A stretch of 64,000 nucleotides of DNA from Bacteroidales bacterium UBA3653 (GTDB lineage: Bacteria > Bacteroidota > Bacteroidia > Bacteroidales > Paludibacteraceae), in contig DFKE01000010.1 of assembly GCA_002373505.1 (NCBI GenBank), forward strand, positions 21,868 to 85,867. Direction: 5' to 3'. The position numbers and the translations under genes are program-made. Positions 1-7,562 of this stretch are shown one piece after another; within the stretch, counting starts at the first letter, position 1; each line of letters starts with the position of its first letter. The notes beneath the pieces are model-generated. The model was not told where the DNA came from and did not search any database. It was given only the letters and a program-made list of their open reading frames with translations.

Positions 1-126
1 GTTCTGATACATGATGCGGTTGTTGGTGAGCTGGAGCACCATGAGTGCGCCCTCCTCCAAATTCCGCTCTTCCGGTTTAGCGTCAAGATAAGCCTTGACT
101 TTCGGCATTAAATCTTTCTTTAACAT
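1..126 (-). CDS. Unknown phage-operon protein, N-terminal part only
   Basis: The first 42 codons of a leftward gene that runs off the window edge. The visible protein begins MLKKDLMPKVKAYLDAKPEE and continues with LEEGALMVLQLTNNRIMYQN. The ATG is preceded by CCTATAACT, the same ATAACT-ATG start context as other genes of this operon, and lies 2 bases after the stop of the phosphoribosyltransferase gene. No family is recognised. Its place suggests a late phage gene. Confidence 0.6.
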   Translation of the reverse strand, partial: MLKKDLMPKVKAYLDAKPEERNLEEGALMVLQLTNNRIMYQN

Positions 127-128
127 AG

Positions 129-752
129 TTATAGGTTGTTGTTAATGCCCACGACAAAGAACAGATTTTTGCCGAGGGGTTCTAATAAACGATACATGGC
201 ATTGAGGGTAGAGCCGGTAGTGACAAAATCATCGAAAATGATGAGGTTCGGTTCTTCGGGCAAATAGCCCAAATCGAAATCTACCGCTACCCGTTGGCGA
301 GTGTGCGATAGGGCAACGTCCTCGTAGTACGGAATTTGCAACCGGTTGCCAATTTCGGCGGCTATACGGCACGCAAAGTTCTGGGTTAGGTGTCGCCTTT
401 TGGGTGACGGCACAATCGCCCAATGCCCATTTGAGAGGTAATTACCGAGCACCTTTTTGATAACAGGTGTGAGGTGATCGGCAAAGTACTTGACCATGGC
501 ATCATCGGCTTTGATGTCGGTGAGCTTCCTTCCCTTGATGGACTTCTTCCAGATGGAGAGCACGGGAATGGAGGCATGCGGTGTGAGAGTCATCCGCTCG
601 ACGGAGAGATCACACCGGGCTTCACCGACGTCCGGCTTATGCCATCCGGCACGTTGTTTCTCTGCAAACAGATCCTTTGCAGGCGCAGCAGCATTGCCCG
701 AGCCGGATTGCTCGGACAATGCTTTGACTTCATCTAACGAAAACAGGTTCAT
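129..752 (-). CDS. ComF-like phosphoribosyltransferase
   Basis: A 207-residue protein with a type I phosphoribosyltransferase PRPP-binding motif near the C-terminus: LIIFDDFVTTGSTLNAM (about residues 169-185), two acidic residues then TTGST. Family members transfer nucleobases or act as competence-linked ComF proteins; the substrate cannot be read from sequence. It lies in the late operon after the tail-like genes, with its ATG overlapping the previous stop by four bases, so it is translationally coupled. No zinc-binding cysteines like those in the N-terminus of ComF are seen. A nucleotide-salvage-like enzyme among structural genes is unusual and may be a moron gene. Confidence 0.75.
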   Translation of the reverse strand: MNLFSLDEVKALSEQSGSGNAAAPAKDLFAEKQRAGWHKPDVGEARCDLSVERMTLTPHASIPVLSIWKKSIKGRKLTDIKADDAMVKYFADHLTPVIKKVLGNYLSNGHWAIVPSPKRRHLTQNFACRIAAEIGNRLQIPYYEDVALSHTRQRVAVDFDLGYLPEEPNLIIFDDFVTTGSTLNAMYRLLEPLGKNLFFVVGINNNL

Positions 753-1186
753 AGCTCATAACGGATTTTAGTGAAGGTGCCTCCTCCGCCATTGTCGATC
801 CACATGTAGTACGTAGTACCGGCATGGAGGGTTGCTGAAGCATCGACCTCGGCACTGGCAGCGTCGGCTTGAATAAGTTCGTTGAGTTCTGAATCGGCTA
901 TATGCAGGCGGCGATAATTGGAGTTATTCGATCGGAAGGTAACAGTTATCACGCCATCGGCTGCAGGGGTATAGACGATAGAACGGCGAATTCCCGGCGT
1001 TCCTGCGCCATTGAAGCGCGCGCCATTGGTAGAGATATAATCTTTACCATCGGTAGCTTGCGCTCCGAGAATGGTGATGCCAGAGTAATCAACGGCAGGC
1101 ACCTCGTCCGGCGCTTGAAGGGAGACTTGCTCCGTGAATGGAGCGAAGACCCATTCAAGGACGGGGTCAGTCAGAGTCGTCGTCAC
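749..1186 (-). CDS. Beta-rich phage protein, possible C-terminal domain of the tail protein
   Basis: About 145 residues, read from a GTG that overlaps the end of the upstream tail-like gene by 20 bases. The sequence has many short beta-prone stretches (IRRSIVYTPAADGVITVTFR, TTYYMWIDNGGGGTFTKIRY) like Ig-like or carbohydrate-binding domains on phage virions. The same frame stays open upstream to 1315, but that part reads as a low-complexity shadow of the neighbouring gene. Either it starts separately at the GTG or it is joined to the upstream protein by a +1 frameshift. The start is therefore uncertain. Confidence 0.55.
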   Translation of the reverse strand: MTTTLTDPVLEWVFAPFTEQVSLQAPDEVPAVDYSGITILGAQATDGKDYISTNGARFNGAGTPGIRRSIVYTPAADGVITVTFRSNNSNYRRLHIADSELNELIQADAASAEVDASATLHAGTTYYMWIDNGGGGTFTKIRYEL

Positions 1187-1742
1187 CGGCGTTAATCGTG
1201 CCCTCCTCGGTTTCGATTGTGCCCTCGTAGAAGGGTGCCGGCACGACGTCGGTTGCCTCGGCGTTGATAGTGGTGGAGGTGGTACCGGTTGCACCTTGAC
1301 CCAGATCCTGGGCAACGGTGGTTTTGGTGTTCCACTTATCCGAGCCGATAACGCGGTACTTGCCTTTCATGTCCTCCACAAGGAAGACGTTATCGTTATT
1401 GTTGAGGTAGGCGGACGCAGCGGAAGCCTCCTCGCCCACTGCCGGGTGAACGGCTGTGAGTTTGTTGAGCTGCGTTTGCGACGGTACTTCTCCCTGAGCC
1501 TCGGAAGTGACTTGCGACTTATCCGGAAGGATGTCGATGTGCTTCCAAGTAGCATCTGCGATAAGGGTGAAGTTGCCTTGATAAACGGCTGCCGTAGGTC
1601 GGCCAAGTTCATCGACAGGCAACGTAGGCCACTTGGCGATGTTGGACTTAGCGGTGTAGTACAGCCTGCGTTTGATACCGGGAAGTTCCGGCGTACCCTG
1701 ACACCAAGACAGGGACTTTTGTAATGCTGAACAGTTTGGCAT
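1167..1742 (-). CDS. Phage structural protein, possible major tail protein
   Basis: A 191-residue protein downstream of the capsid gene. It contains KRRLYYTAKSNIAKWPTLPV, an acidic C-terminus (INAGDDDSD) and a beta-rich composition consistent with tail-tube proteins, but no motif identifies it with certainty. The ATG is preceded by CCTTATAACT, matching the start context of the capsid and scaffold genes. Between it and the capsid gene lies a 121-base structured repeat. It may be extended by frameshift into the next gene. Confidence 0.55.
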   Translation of the reverse strand: MPNCSALQKSLSWCQGTPELPGIKRRLYYTAKSNIAKWPTLPVDELGRPTAAVYQGNFTLIADATWKHIDILPDKSQVTSEAQGEVPSQTQLNKLTAVHPAVGEEASAASAYLNNNDNVFLVEDMKGKYRVIGSDKWNTKTTVAQDLGQGATGTTSTTINAEATDVVPAPFYEGTIETEEGTINAGDDDSD

Positions 1743-1763
1743 AGTTATAAGGTTTTTAATGTG

Positions 1764-1884
1764 TTAAGGATTGGAAGGGCTTTGGTATTTCGTAAGAAAT
1801 GCGGAGCTTGCGAACCCCTGCAAAGCCTGACCAGCTCAGCCCCGGAGAGCCGTGAAGCTCTGCGGGACTGTGTGGGGAACACCC
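1764..1884. repeat. Structured intergenic element, copy 1
   Basis: This 121-base sequence fills the gap between the capsid and tail-like genes and recurs, diverged, at 11413-11528. Both copies hold GGATTGGAAGGGCT near one end, GAACCCCTGCAAAGCC in the middle and GGGAAC-ACCC/GCCC at the other end. A small stem (1787-1800, ATTTC-GTAA-GAAAT) is kept in the second copy with different bases, as expected of an RNA. The strand is unresolved. No known RNA family was recognised. Confidence 0.6.
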
Positions 1885-1892
1885 TCGTTCTA

Positions 1893-2855
1893 TCAGTCTG
1901 CCAACTCAATGACTTTGAGACGGCGTTTGTCGATGGACTCGAACTGAACACCGAAGAACATGGTGGCGATGTAGGAGAGGATGAACGGCTCGTACTCCTT
2001 GACCATAACGTCCTCGGCGTCCGACATCTGGTCGTAACCAACAAGCATGTTGGACTTGGGGCAGATGTGGATAAACTTCGAGTCGGCTTTGTTGAAGAGG
2101 GGCACGATGTGCAGACGGTTGTTCGAGCCTTCCACGGTGAGCTGATCGTACTTATCGTTGTAGATAAGTCCGGCGTGCGACGCCTGATAGGAATCGTTGT
2201 ACATGTCTGCGAAATCCTGCGAGCAGTACATGTAGAGATCTTGCGAACGCAGACGGGGGTCGAGCGAACGCAGAATCTCCTTGGCAATGTCGCACGCATT
2301 GTCGGAGGTGATGGCTTCCGAAAGCTTCATGTAGTTACCCTCACCGGCAGCAATCTTGCCTGCGGCAATCTCCTTGGTGGTGATGGTATCGAAGCCGTCG
2401 AACAGATCCTGTGTGGTATCACCGGAAGCGTTACGTACACCGGACCAGATAGCACCGTTGAGGTTCTCCGAGAGGGAGAGCGCGATCAAGCGCAGCACGT
2501 GCAGCGCGGTAGGTGCTTTCATCTGTCCGTCACCCTTAGATGCAGCCATCTGACCGAGGACGGTAGAGATAGCCGAGTTAGGCTCGAACTTGGCAACAAC
2601 CGAACCCATGAAGGTTTCCAGAGTACGGAAGTTGAGGTTAAGGTTGAAATCCGTGGAGCGCGAAGGCTTGTACGGACCGAATTGAGCAGTACCGTTCATG
2701 GCAGCTACAGACTCTTTGTAGCGGATGCCCGGACGGGCTGTCATGAACTTGAGCGTGTCCTTGATACCGATGATAGGCAACATCAACAGCTCGGGACGGT
2801 ACTTGTGAGCAGCCTCCTGATAGGCTACCAAATCAAATTGAAGTTTTCCTGGCAT
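1893..2855 (-). CDS. Phage major capsid protein
   Basis: A 320-residue protein placed directly after a ClpP-like prohead protease and scaffold, the usual position of an HK97-type major capsid protein. It starts MPGKLQFDLVAYQEAAHKYR and has the mixed alpha-beta composition and size of capsid subunits of Bacteroidota phages; assignment rests mainly on context and length. The ATG has the operon's AACCTAACT-ATG start context. The first residues follow the protease-scaffold gene by 48 bases. High expression would be expected from the late promoter near 4.0 kb. Confidence 0.7.
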   Translation of the reverse strand: MPGKLQFDLVAYQEAAHKYRPELLMLPIIGIKDTLKFMTARPGIRYKESVAAMNGTAQFGPYKPSRSTDFNLNLNFRTLETFMGSVVAKFEPNSAISTVLGQMAASKGDGQMKAPTALHVLRLIALSLSENLNGAIWSGVRNASGDTTQDLFDGFDTITTKEIAAGKIAAGEGNYMKLSEAITSDNACDIAKEILRSLDPRLRSQDLYMYCSQDFADMYNDSYQASHAGLIYNDKYDQLTVEGSNNRLHIVPLFNKADSKFIHICPKSNMLVGYDQMSDAEDVMVKEYEPFILSYIATMFFGVQFESIDKRRLKVIELAD

Positions 2856-2903
2856 AGTTAGGTTGATTTAGGTTAATGACAGTTAAGGGTTGGCTCTCAT
2901 GGC

Positions 2904-3245
2904 TTACACCATATCGTAGAGCTTCTGAGCCGCATTCATGCGCTCGATAAACGCATCCATTGGCGAATCGTTCTTGCCACCGCCATCGTTGACCGGATGG
3001 GTGGTAGAATCGCCCGGCTGCTTGTTAAGTTCTTCGATTTGCGCCTTGAGAGTGGCGATTTCTTGATCCTTTGCTTGGATGGAAGCTTCAGCAGCCGTGA
3101 GCTTGGTTTTGTTCTCGGAAGCCTCTTTGAGTGCTCCCTCGATGGTGTCCAGTTGGGACTCATCGGCTGCAAACTTACCATCGGAAAGAGTGATTGCTGC
3201 CTCTGCCATCAGCAGGAGAGCAGCGAGGAAGGGGAATTTCTTCAT
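2904..3245 (-). CDS. Nested scaffold protein from an internal start
   Basis: An in-frame ATG at codon 251 of the protease gene would give a 113-residue protein beginning MKKFPFLAALLLMAEAAITL, followed by a coiled-coil region (SIQAKDQEIATLKAQIEELN) and a C-terminal tail. The bases before this ATG (ACCATAACT) match those before true starts at 126, 1742 and 2855, which is the key evidence. The arrangement parallels lambda C/Nu3, where scaffold is made from the 3' part of the protease gene. Translation has not been shown. Confidence 0.6.
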   Translation of the reverse strand: MKKFPFLAALLLMAEAAITLSDGKFAADESQLDTIEGALKEASENKTKLTAAEASIQAKDQEIATLKAQIEELNKQPGDSTTHPVNDGGGKNDSPMDAFIERMNAAQKLYDMV

Positions 3246-3995
3246 AGTTATGGTTTGTTTGGGTTGGTTAACTGGTTCGGGTTCTGCTTGAGCCTGCTCG
3301 GCATTGGCTTGGGCTTGCTCGGCTTTCTTGGAGGGCTTGAAGAACTCCGTGAGAGCGGCAATGAACTTCTGGAACTGGGACGATGCCTGTACGGGCACGT
3401 TCGGGATAGGCATACCGACAGCAGCCATAGCGGAAGCTACAGCATCGGTGAGGACCGGCGCCTCGTCCTCGGCATCATCGGTGATTTCATCAATGAAGCC
3501 CCATGACTTGGCTTCCTCGGCATTGAGCCATCCACCGACTTTCATCAACTCCAGCAACTCGGCTTGTGTTTTGCCACAGCGTTTGGCGTAGAGTGAAGCG
3601 ACATTCGCATCAATCTTCTCCAAATCGGTTTTGAGCTGGGAAAGATCCTTGATCTGGTCGGCGAGTTGATCGGCATTGAGGGAAGCCCATTGGAAGAACT
3701 CGGTGGAGCATTTGTGAACCAAGTACATAGCAGAACCATCCATGGTAATCTCTTTGGCACCCATGGAGGCAATAGTGGCGGCAGACGCGTTCATCCCGAC
3801 GAAATGCACATGCACATCGCCGTGATTACGGAAAGCGGAAGCGATAGTAAGCGCGGTGGCGACAGAACCACCTAACGAATCAATGAGAACATCCACACGT
3901 TTGCCTTTGTTGGCATCGAGGACGTTCTGCACATGGCGGCTGTCGAAGTCATAACCTCCGACAAAGCCGCGCAAGTGGAGATGGTAGTTTTTCAT
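2904..3995 (-). CDS. ClpP-like prohead protease fused to scaffold domain
   Basis: A 363-residue protein with an N-terminal S14 (ClpP-type) serine protease domain, about residues 1-190. Visible landmarks are DVLIDSLGGSVATALTIASA (oxyanion region), GMNASAATIASMGA with the likely nucleophile Ser, and MYLVHKCSTEFF with the likely catalytic His. An Ala/Gln-rich linker (AQANAEQAQAEPEP) follows, then a C-terminal coiled-coil part (residues 251-363) resembling scaffold. The enzyme should mature the prohead by digesting scaffold. An internal start at 3245 can give the scaffold alone. Its own promoter lies at 4018-4050. Confidence 0.85.
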   Translation of the reverse strand: MKNYHLHLRGFVGGYDFDSRHVQNVLDANKGKRVDVLIDSLGGSVATALTIASAFRNHGDVHVHFVGMNASAATIASMGAKEITMDGSAMYLVHKCSTEFFQWASLNADQLADQIKDLSQLKTDLEKIDANVASLYAKRCGKTQAELLELMKVGGWLNAEEAKSWGFIDEITDDAEDEAPVLTDAVASAMAAVGMPIPNVPVQASSQFQKFIAALTEFFKPSKKAEQAQANAEQAQAEPEPVNQPKQTITMKKFPFLAALLLMAEAAITLSDGKFAADESQLDTIEGALKEASENKTKLTAAEASIQAKDQEIATLKAQIEELNKQPGDSTTHPVNDGGGKNDSPMDAFIERMNAAQKLYDMV

Positions 3996-4017
3996 AGCAC
4001 GGTTTAGGTTTGTGCTG

Positions 4018-4050
4018 CAAAATTACTACCATTCGCGCATATGCGAAAAG
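4018..4050 (-). promoter_or_regulatory. Putative late promoter with palindromic site
   Basis: The -7 box TAATTTTG (4018-4025, minus) lies 23 bases before the protease ATG. At the expected distance the -33 region reads TTTT rather than TTTG. A perfect 10-base palindrome CGCATATGCG (4036-4045) sits between the boxes, and GCGTATACGC (4065-4074) lies just upstream; either could bind a regulator. Confidence 0.5.
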
Positions 4051-4057
4051 ACCTATA

Positions 4058-4486
4058 TTATTGGGCGTATACGCATGGGATCAAGGCTTTTGGTGCCTTG
4101 TAGGTGATAGTGAAGGTGGTGGTGGCGGATTCTCCATCGGGTGAACCCAAATCGCCGGAACTCTCGATTAGAGGGTACGGCTTCTCTTTGGTGCCAATGA
4201 GAAAAGTGCGGTTGTTAGCGTCCGTGACCAACAAAGAAACCGGAACATCCTCCGGAAGCGGGAGGAGTGACTGAAAAGATAGCTCGACCGTTTCATTGCC
4301 TGCACCGTTCGTGTTGCTACGCGTAGCGACGCAAGAAGGAGCACCGGTAAAGGGAATCTCCACCGAAGGGGAGGACAGATAAACAGGAGCAGAGGAAATG
4401 GCTATAAGCGACAGCCCGTCGGGCAGCTTATTGGCATTGATGTATGCCAGCTTTTTTATACCCGGAAGTGAAAAGTATTTGCACAT
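4058..4486 (-). CDS. Unknown phage protein, beta-rich
   Basis: A 142-residue protein starting MCKYFSLPGIKKLAYINANK. The frame continues 54 bases upstream, but that part covers a purine-rich repeated GGAA tract and is not favoured. The protein has alternating polar and hydrophobic residues (VELSFQSLLPLPEDVPVSLL, TTTFTITYKAPKALIPC), suggesting beta structure as in virion accessory proteins. No family is recognised. It precedes the prohead protease with 62 bases between, where the late promoter lies. Confidence 0.55.
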   Translation of the reverse strand: MCKYFSLPGIKKLAYINANKLPDGLSLIAISSAPVYLSSPSVEIPFTGAPSCVATRSNTNGAGNETVELSFQSLLPLPEDVPVSLLVTDANNRTFLIGTKEKPYPLIESSGDLGSPDGESATTTFTITYKAPKALIPCVYAQ

Positions 4487-4569
4487 GGAATGAAATGGAA
4501 TTAAGTGGAACAAATCGGAATAAGTGGGAACGATTATCAAAAATCGTCCCCAAACTTATAGCGAAAAAA

Positions 4570-5094
4570 TCATTTTTTCTTCACTTTCGGCGTTTTGCGG
4601 TATACATCCCTGCGACGCTGATAGATTTTGAGCAATGTGTTGAAGTTCGTGTCATCGTACTCAATGCAGTGATCTTCCATCCATGCGGTGACGAGCAGAT
4701 CGATCCGGGCATGGGGCGTTTTGCGTCGTGCCTCATGGATATCCTCAAACAACTCCGACTTGAAGCGGTAGCGAATGGTTTCGGCCAAGTGCTCCAGTCC
4801 GGACAGCGGCATGTAGTTATAGTATTCCACCGGCTTGCCGGTAAAAGAGGGAATAACGATAGCTATGGTGGCGTCGGCAGGTATCGGTGCGGGCTTGTCG
4901 TTCGGCTGCTTGGCAAGGTGCATGTTGATCACATCAGACTCTTGCGAGTTACGGACAGGAACCACCGGAGTTGGGAAACGATAGATCTCACGCGGACAAA
5001 TCTCTTTGTCCCGGTTGTGAATTTGTGTACACTCATTGGCATACCATTGCGCCAGATACGGCGGCAGAGACAGATAGATAAGACAATCTTTCAT
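4570..5094 (-). CDS. Unknown phage or mobile-element protein
   Basis: A 174-residue protein starting MKDCLIYLSLPPYLAQWYAN. The middle is proline-rich (NDKPAPIPADATIAIVIPSF), followed by a charged helical C-terminus ending in KTPKVKKK, which could bind nucleic acid. An ATG 207 bases upstream in the same frame is rejected because it would read through a promoter and a terminator hairpin. A good Bacteroidota promoter (5128-5158) precedes this start. No family is recognised. Confidence 0.6.
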   Translation of the reverse strand: MKDCLIYLSLPPYLAQWYANECTQIHNRDKEICPREIYRFPTPVVPVRNSQESDVINMHLAKQPNDKPAPIPADATIAIVIPSFTGKPVEYYNYMPLSGLEHLAETIRYRFKSELFEDIHEARRKTPHARIDLLVTAWMEDHCIEYDDTNFNTLLKIYQRRRDVYRKTPKVKKK

Positions 5095-5127
5095 AAAATA
5101 GTTAAAGTTTAGGTTCAAAAACGGTCG

Positions 5128-5158
5128 CAAAGTTACTAAAAATCTTGGAATTGTGCAA
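5128..5158 (-). promoter_or_regulatory. Promoter before the 4570-5094 gene
   Basis: On the minus strand, TTG (5158-5156), 20 bases, then TAACTTTG (5135-5128) match the Bacteroidota housekeeping promoter. It lies 34 bases before the ATG. Confidence 0.7.
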
Positions 5159-5236
5159 GTTGCACCCCTTGTATAGACTATAAAAAATGCACTCCGTCTA
5201 AAAAAATGCACTTTTGATCTGAAAGGCATAAAAAAA

Positions 5237-5326
5237 GAGGCGCCGACCTTCACAGGCAGGCGTCCTCCGGCAAAACTTTCGCAACAATGAAATCGTAACA
5301 TGTTTAATCATCATCCTCATTCGAAG
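5237..5326 (-). ncRNA. Candidate small RNA with own promoter and terminator
   Basis: A leftward promoter (5363-5333) and an intrinsic terminator (31-base hairpin 5237-5267 followed by a run of T) bracket about 90 transcribed bases with no convincing gene. The hairpin belongs to a family found again at 13.8 kb. The layout repeats at 7457-7556. The transcript start is inferred from the promoter. Only a short frame beginning MLRFHCCES is present and is probably not a gene. Confidence 0.4.
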
Positions 5327-5332
5327 ACGATG

Positions 5333-5363
5333 CAAAAGTACTGCTTTCTGAGGACATGGCAAA
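5333..5363 (-). promoter_or_regulatory. Promoter of candidate small RNA
   Basis: Minus strand TTTG (5363-5360), 19 bases, TACTTTTG (5340-5333). Its -33 box overlaps the T-run of the ardA terminator. Confidence 0.6.
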
Positions 5364-5394
5364 AGACCTCCGGTCGGGGAGGACGCCGGAGGTC
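5360..5394 (-). terminator. Terminator after ardA
   Basis: A 9-base-pair stem, GACCTCCGG with CCGGAGGTC (5365-5394), followed on the minus strand by TTTT. It lies 33 bases after the ardA stop. Confidence 0.7.
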
Positions 5395-5426
5395 GTCCAA
5401 AAGGAAAGCGGGTTGCCCCGCTTGCC

Positions 5427-5990
5427 TTAATTCCGGAAGATGTGCCCATCGACCTCGGTGTAATCGCCACCCGTATCGAGACTGCGCCACACTGCCGAAT
5501 AATCAATGCAGCATTGTAGCCACTGCGGCAAGTTCTTGAAGTAGCCGCACTCCTCGCAAAGGTTTTCGGCGAAATCTTCGGGGCTATTGTATTTGCCCTC
5601 GTAGCGCTCCTCGAAATCTTCGAGCGTGCCCTCATCCCAATAGCTCAGATATGCCTCGTAAGCCTCGCGGCGTTCCTCGCTAAGGGCGGCATACTCTTTG
5701 ATTTTATCGAAAGTGGCTTCGCCCATGCAGCCCTCGCAATACCATTGTTCGGGGTAGTGCTCGTAATCTTGGAACATGAGTTCCGGCTCGGCTTCGTTAG
5801 CGTGCAAGCGGTTGCAAAACTCCATAAAATCGTGGTAGTTCTCAAAGGTGGACAAATCAATCCACATGCCGTAAAGGCTGCCGTTGTTGTACTTGGCATA
5901 GGTGCCACAATAGACTGCCGGATTGCTGTTCTCGTAGTGTGCAGCGTGTTCGCGGATTTCGTTCTTCGTTAATGGTTCTCTGTAGTTCAT
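5427..5990 (-). CDS. ardA: ArdA-type antirestriction protein
   Basis: A 187-residue, strongly acidic protein of the ArdA family, whose members mimic B-form DNA and block type I restriction enzymes and related methyltransferases in the cytoplasm. Recognisable parts are AVYCGTYAKYNNGSLYGMWI near the N-terminus (the AVYVGTYxKYNxGSxxGxWL pattern) and FEERYEGKYNSPEDFAENL near the C-terminus. The length fits the family. It follows a small unknown gene and is closed by its own terminator. ArdA is typical of plasmids, conjugative elements and phages, and supports the mobile nature of this region. Confidence 0.9.
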   Translation of the reverse strand: MNYREPLTKNEIREHAAHYENSNPAVYCGTYAKYNNGSLYGMWIDLSTFENYHDFMEFCNRLHANEAEPELMFQDYEHYPEQWYCEGCMGEATFDKIKEYAALSEERREAYEAYLSYWDEGTLEDFEERYEGKYNSPEDFAENLCEECGYFKNLPQWLQCCIDYSAVWRSLDTGGDYTEVDGHIFRN

Positions 5991-6028
5991 AACTCTAAAA
6001 TTTTTGATTGTTTATAAATGTTAGTTAA

Positions 6029-6202
6029 TTAGTGCCAAACTTGGCTCGTGTACTCAAAATCTTCGTATTCCTCGTAAATATCTCCGAAATCGCTTTCTTC
6101 ATTTGCGGTAATGCTGGAGCGGTGAGCAACCTTTACAAAACTTTGATTGTTGTTTGAGCGGCTTTCGAAATCGATACCAAATGAAATAGTTAGCTGTGCC
6201 AT
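6029..6202 (-). CDS. Small acidic unknown protein
   Basis: A 57-residue protein starting MAQLTISFGIDFESRSNNNQ, with an acidic C-terminal half (ESDFGDIYEEYEDFEYTSQ). An ATG 27 bases upstream is possible. It lies 38 bases before ardA and is likely co-transcribed with it. The acidic tail could suggest a DNA-mimic role like that of its neighbour, but this is only inference. Confidence 0.5.
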   Translation of the reverse strand: MAQLTISFGIDFESRSNNNQSFVKVAHRSSITANEESDFGDIYEEYEDFEYTSQVWH

Positions 6203-6420
6203 GATTGTATGTGTTTTAGAATTTAACATTTGCGTATAAAGCAGTTAGCGTTTGATATAACCTTTACGGTGCTTTACAAGTGTTCCGTGGGAGTGTTTGC
6301 AAGGTTTTCGTAACAAAATACTACCATCGGCGCAAGAAGTGACCAAAGGGAGGTCTTGCGCCGGAATAATGCGTGGAGATTTTTTTTAGTGACAATCGGA
6401 ACGGCGAAACGTGCTCCGAC

Positions 6421-6452
6421 CTTTCAAATCAACGTAGCGGTAACTAACTTTG
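6421..6452 (+). promoter_or_regulatory. Possible rightward promoter into the repeat tract
   Basis: A good -7 box TAACTTTG (6445-6452) with a weak -33 (CTTTC) about 20 bases before. It would drive a transcript through the four repeats. Confidence 0.35.
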
Positions 6453-6698
6453 CACCGGAAAGGATTGTATCAGATAAACGCGGATCTGCTGCGGACAAAT
6501 GTATTCGTATAGAAACATATACTTGGCATAGCAGACAGTTTCGGTATCGAGGGCGAAAAACCAAGCCCTCAAATGACAAGCATAAAGAAAAAGAAAAACA
6601 TGGGAGGGAGAAGGCTGCCATCACGGGCGGGTGGTAGCAATGCCCGTATTGATGTGTAGTAGTTGTGCCGGTAGCAGGCAGGAGGGAAAATAGCGAGT

Positions 6699-7231
6699 CA
6701 GAACTGAACACTTGGAAGTCTGCCGCCATTTTCGCGCCGGTATTAGCATAAATGATAATCTATGCCAATACGCCTACTACAGGAACAGTGTTCACATATC
6801 GGGCATGCAAGGAAGGAGCGGAGACGGAACAGCCGGGCGGCGGCGATGCATGTTGAGGATAGCAGAACTGAACACTTGGAGGTCTGCCCGAAAACACGCT
6901 GACCCAGAGCCCAGCCGTGGAGGTGTAGCGACTGTGCGTGGGAGAGTGATAGCAGCCTGTGCTGCAGCAGGCATTGGGAGGAGAGCGCTCGTATTGCAAG
7001 AGGCGTATAGTTGCGCCGGTACTGGGTAGGTTAAGAATTGCGGTCAGAACTGAACACTTGGAAGTCTGCCGCCATTCTCAACCGGTTTCGTGCCTGGTGT
7101 TCAGGCAAAGAAAACCCAACTACTGGGGCAAATGCCTGCATAACGGGCGCGGAAGAGGGAGAGAAGGATGGAACAGCAAAGCGGAGGGAGTGACCAAGGC
7201 GAACGGTCAGAACTGAACACTTGGAGGTCTG
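6699..7231. repeat. Four spaced copies of a 24-base hairpin block
   Basis: Copies start at 6699, 6863, 7045 and 7208 (steps of 164, 182 and 163). Each has CAGA, then ACTGAACACTTGGA, then R-G, then TCTG, so CAGA pairs with TCTG. In copies 3 and 4 the stem is longer (GGTCAGA with TCTGCC or TCTGACC). Spacing is not a multiple of three, which argues against a protein repeat. Confidence 0.8.
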
Positions 7232-7456
7232 ACCGCGAGACATAACGACCAAAGCCTTGCCGTGGAGAACGAACGACCGGAGGGAGGGAAGCCTGCAGCA
7301 GCTTTATGGGGTGGTCAAGCCGGACGCTCGCAGGGTGTATATGCAGCCGGTACAGCAAAGGGCTGTAGTCTCCCACCGGAGGTAGTTGCAGCCACCGGCA
7401 GGTAGAGTGAAGTGCGCAGCTGCTTGGTCAGGGCGAACAAACGTGACAGAAAGAAA

Positions 7457-7556
7457 ACTGCCGACTCGTCACGAGTCAGCAGTCTCTACATACTTACATA
7501 AACAGCGTTTATACAATAGATGTCTGCCTGTGTATATTCATACTTCTGTTGCAAAC
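7457..7556 (-). ncRNA. Candidate small RNA, second of the pair
   Basis: A leftward promoter (7594-7563) lies just past the stop of the small gene, and a strong hairpin (7457-7483, GACTCG-TGA-CGAGTC core) followed by TTTTCTTTCT on the minus strand would end the transcript after about 100 bases. No gene lies inside. The layout and the GAGTCGGC hairpin arm resemble the candidate at 5237-5326. Confidence 0.4.
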
Positions 7557-7562
7557 ACTATG

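Noticed and set aside
5095..5301. N-terminal extension of the 4570-5094 gene
   Set aside because: It would cross a terminator hairpin and the promoter at 5128-5158.
6699..7231. Four hairpin repeats considered as a CRISPR array
   Set aside because: Spacing is 163-182 bases, spacers share sub-motifs, and no cas gene is near.
6712..7376. Open frames of 60-105 codons on both strands in the repeat tract
   Set aside because: They overlap each other, have low-complexity Arg/Gly or Ser/Pro composition, and the repeats fall in changing frames.
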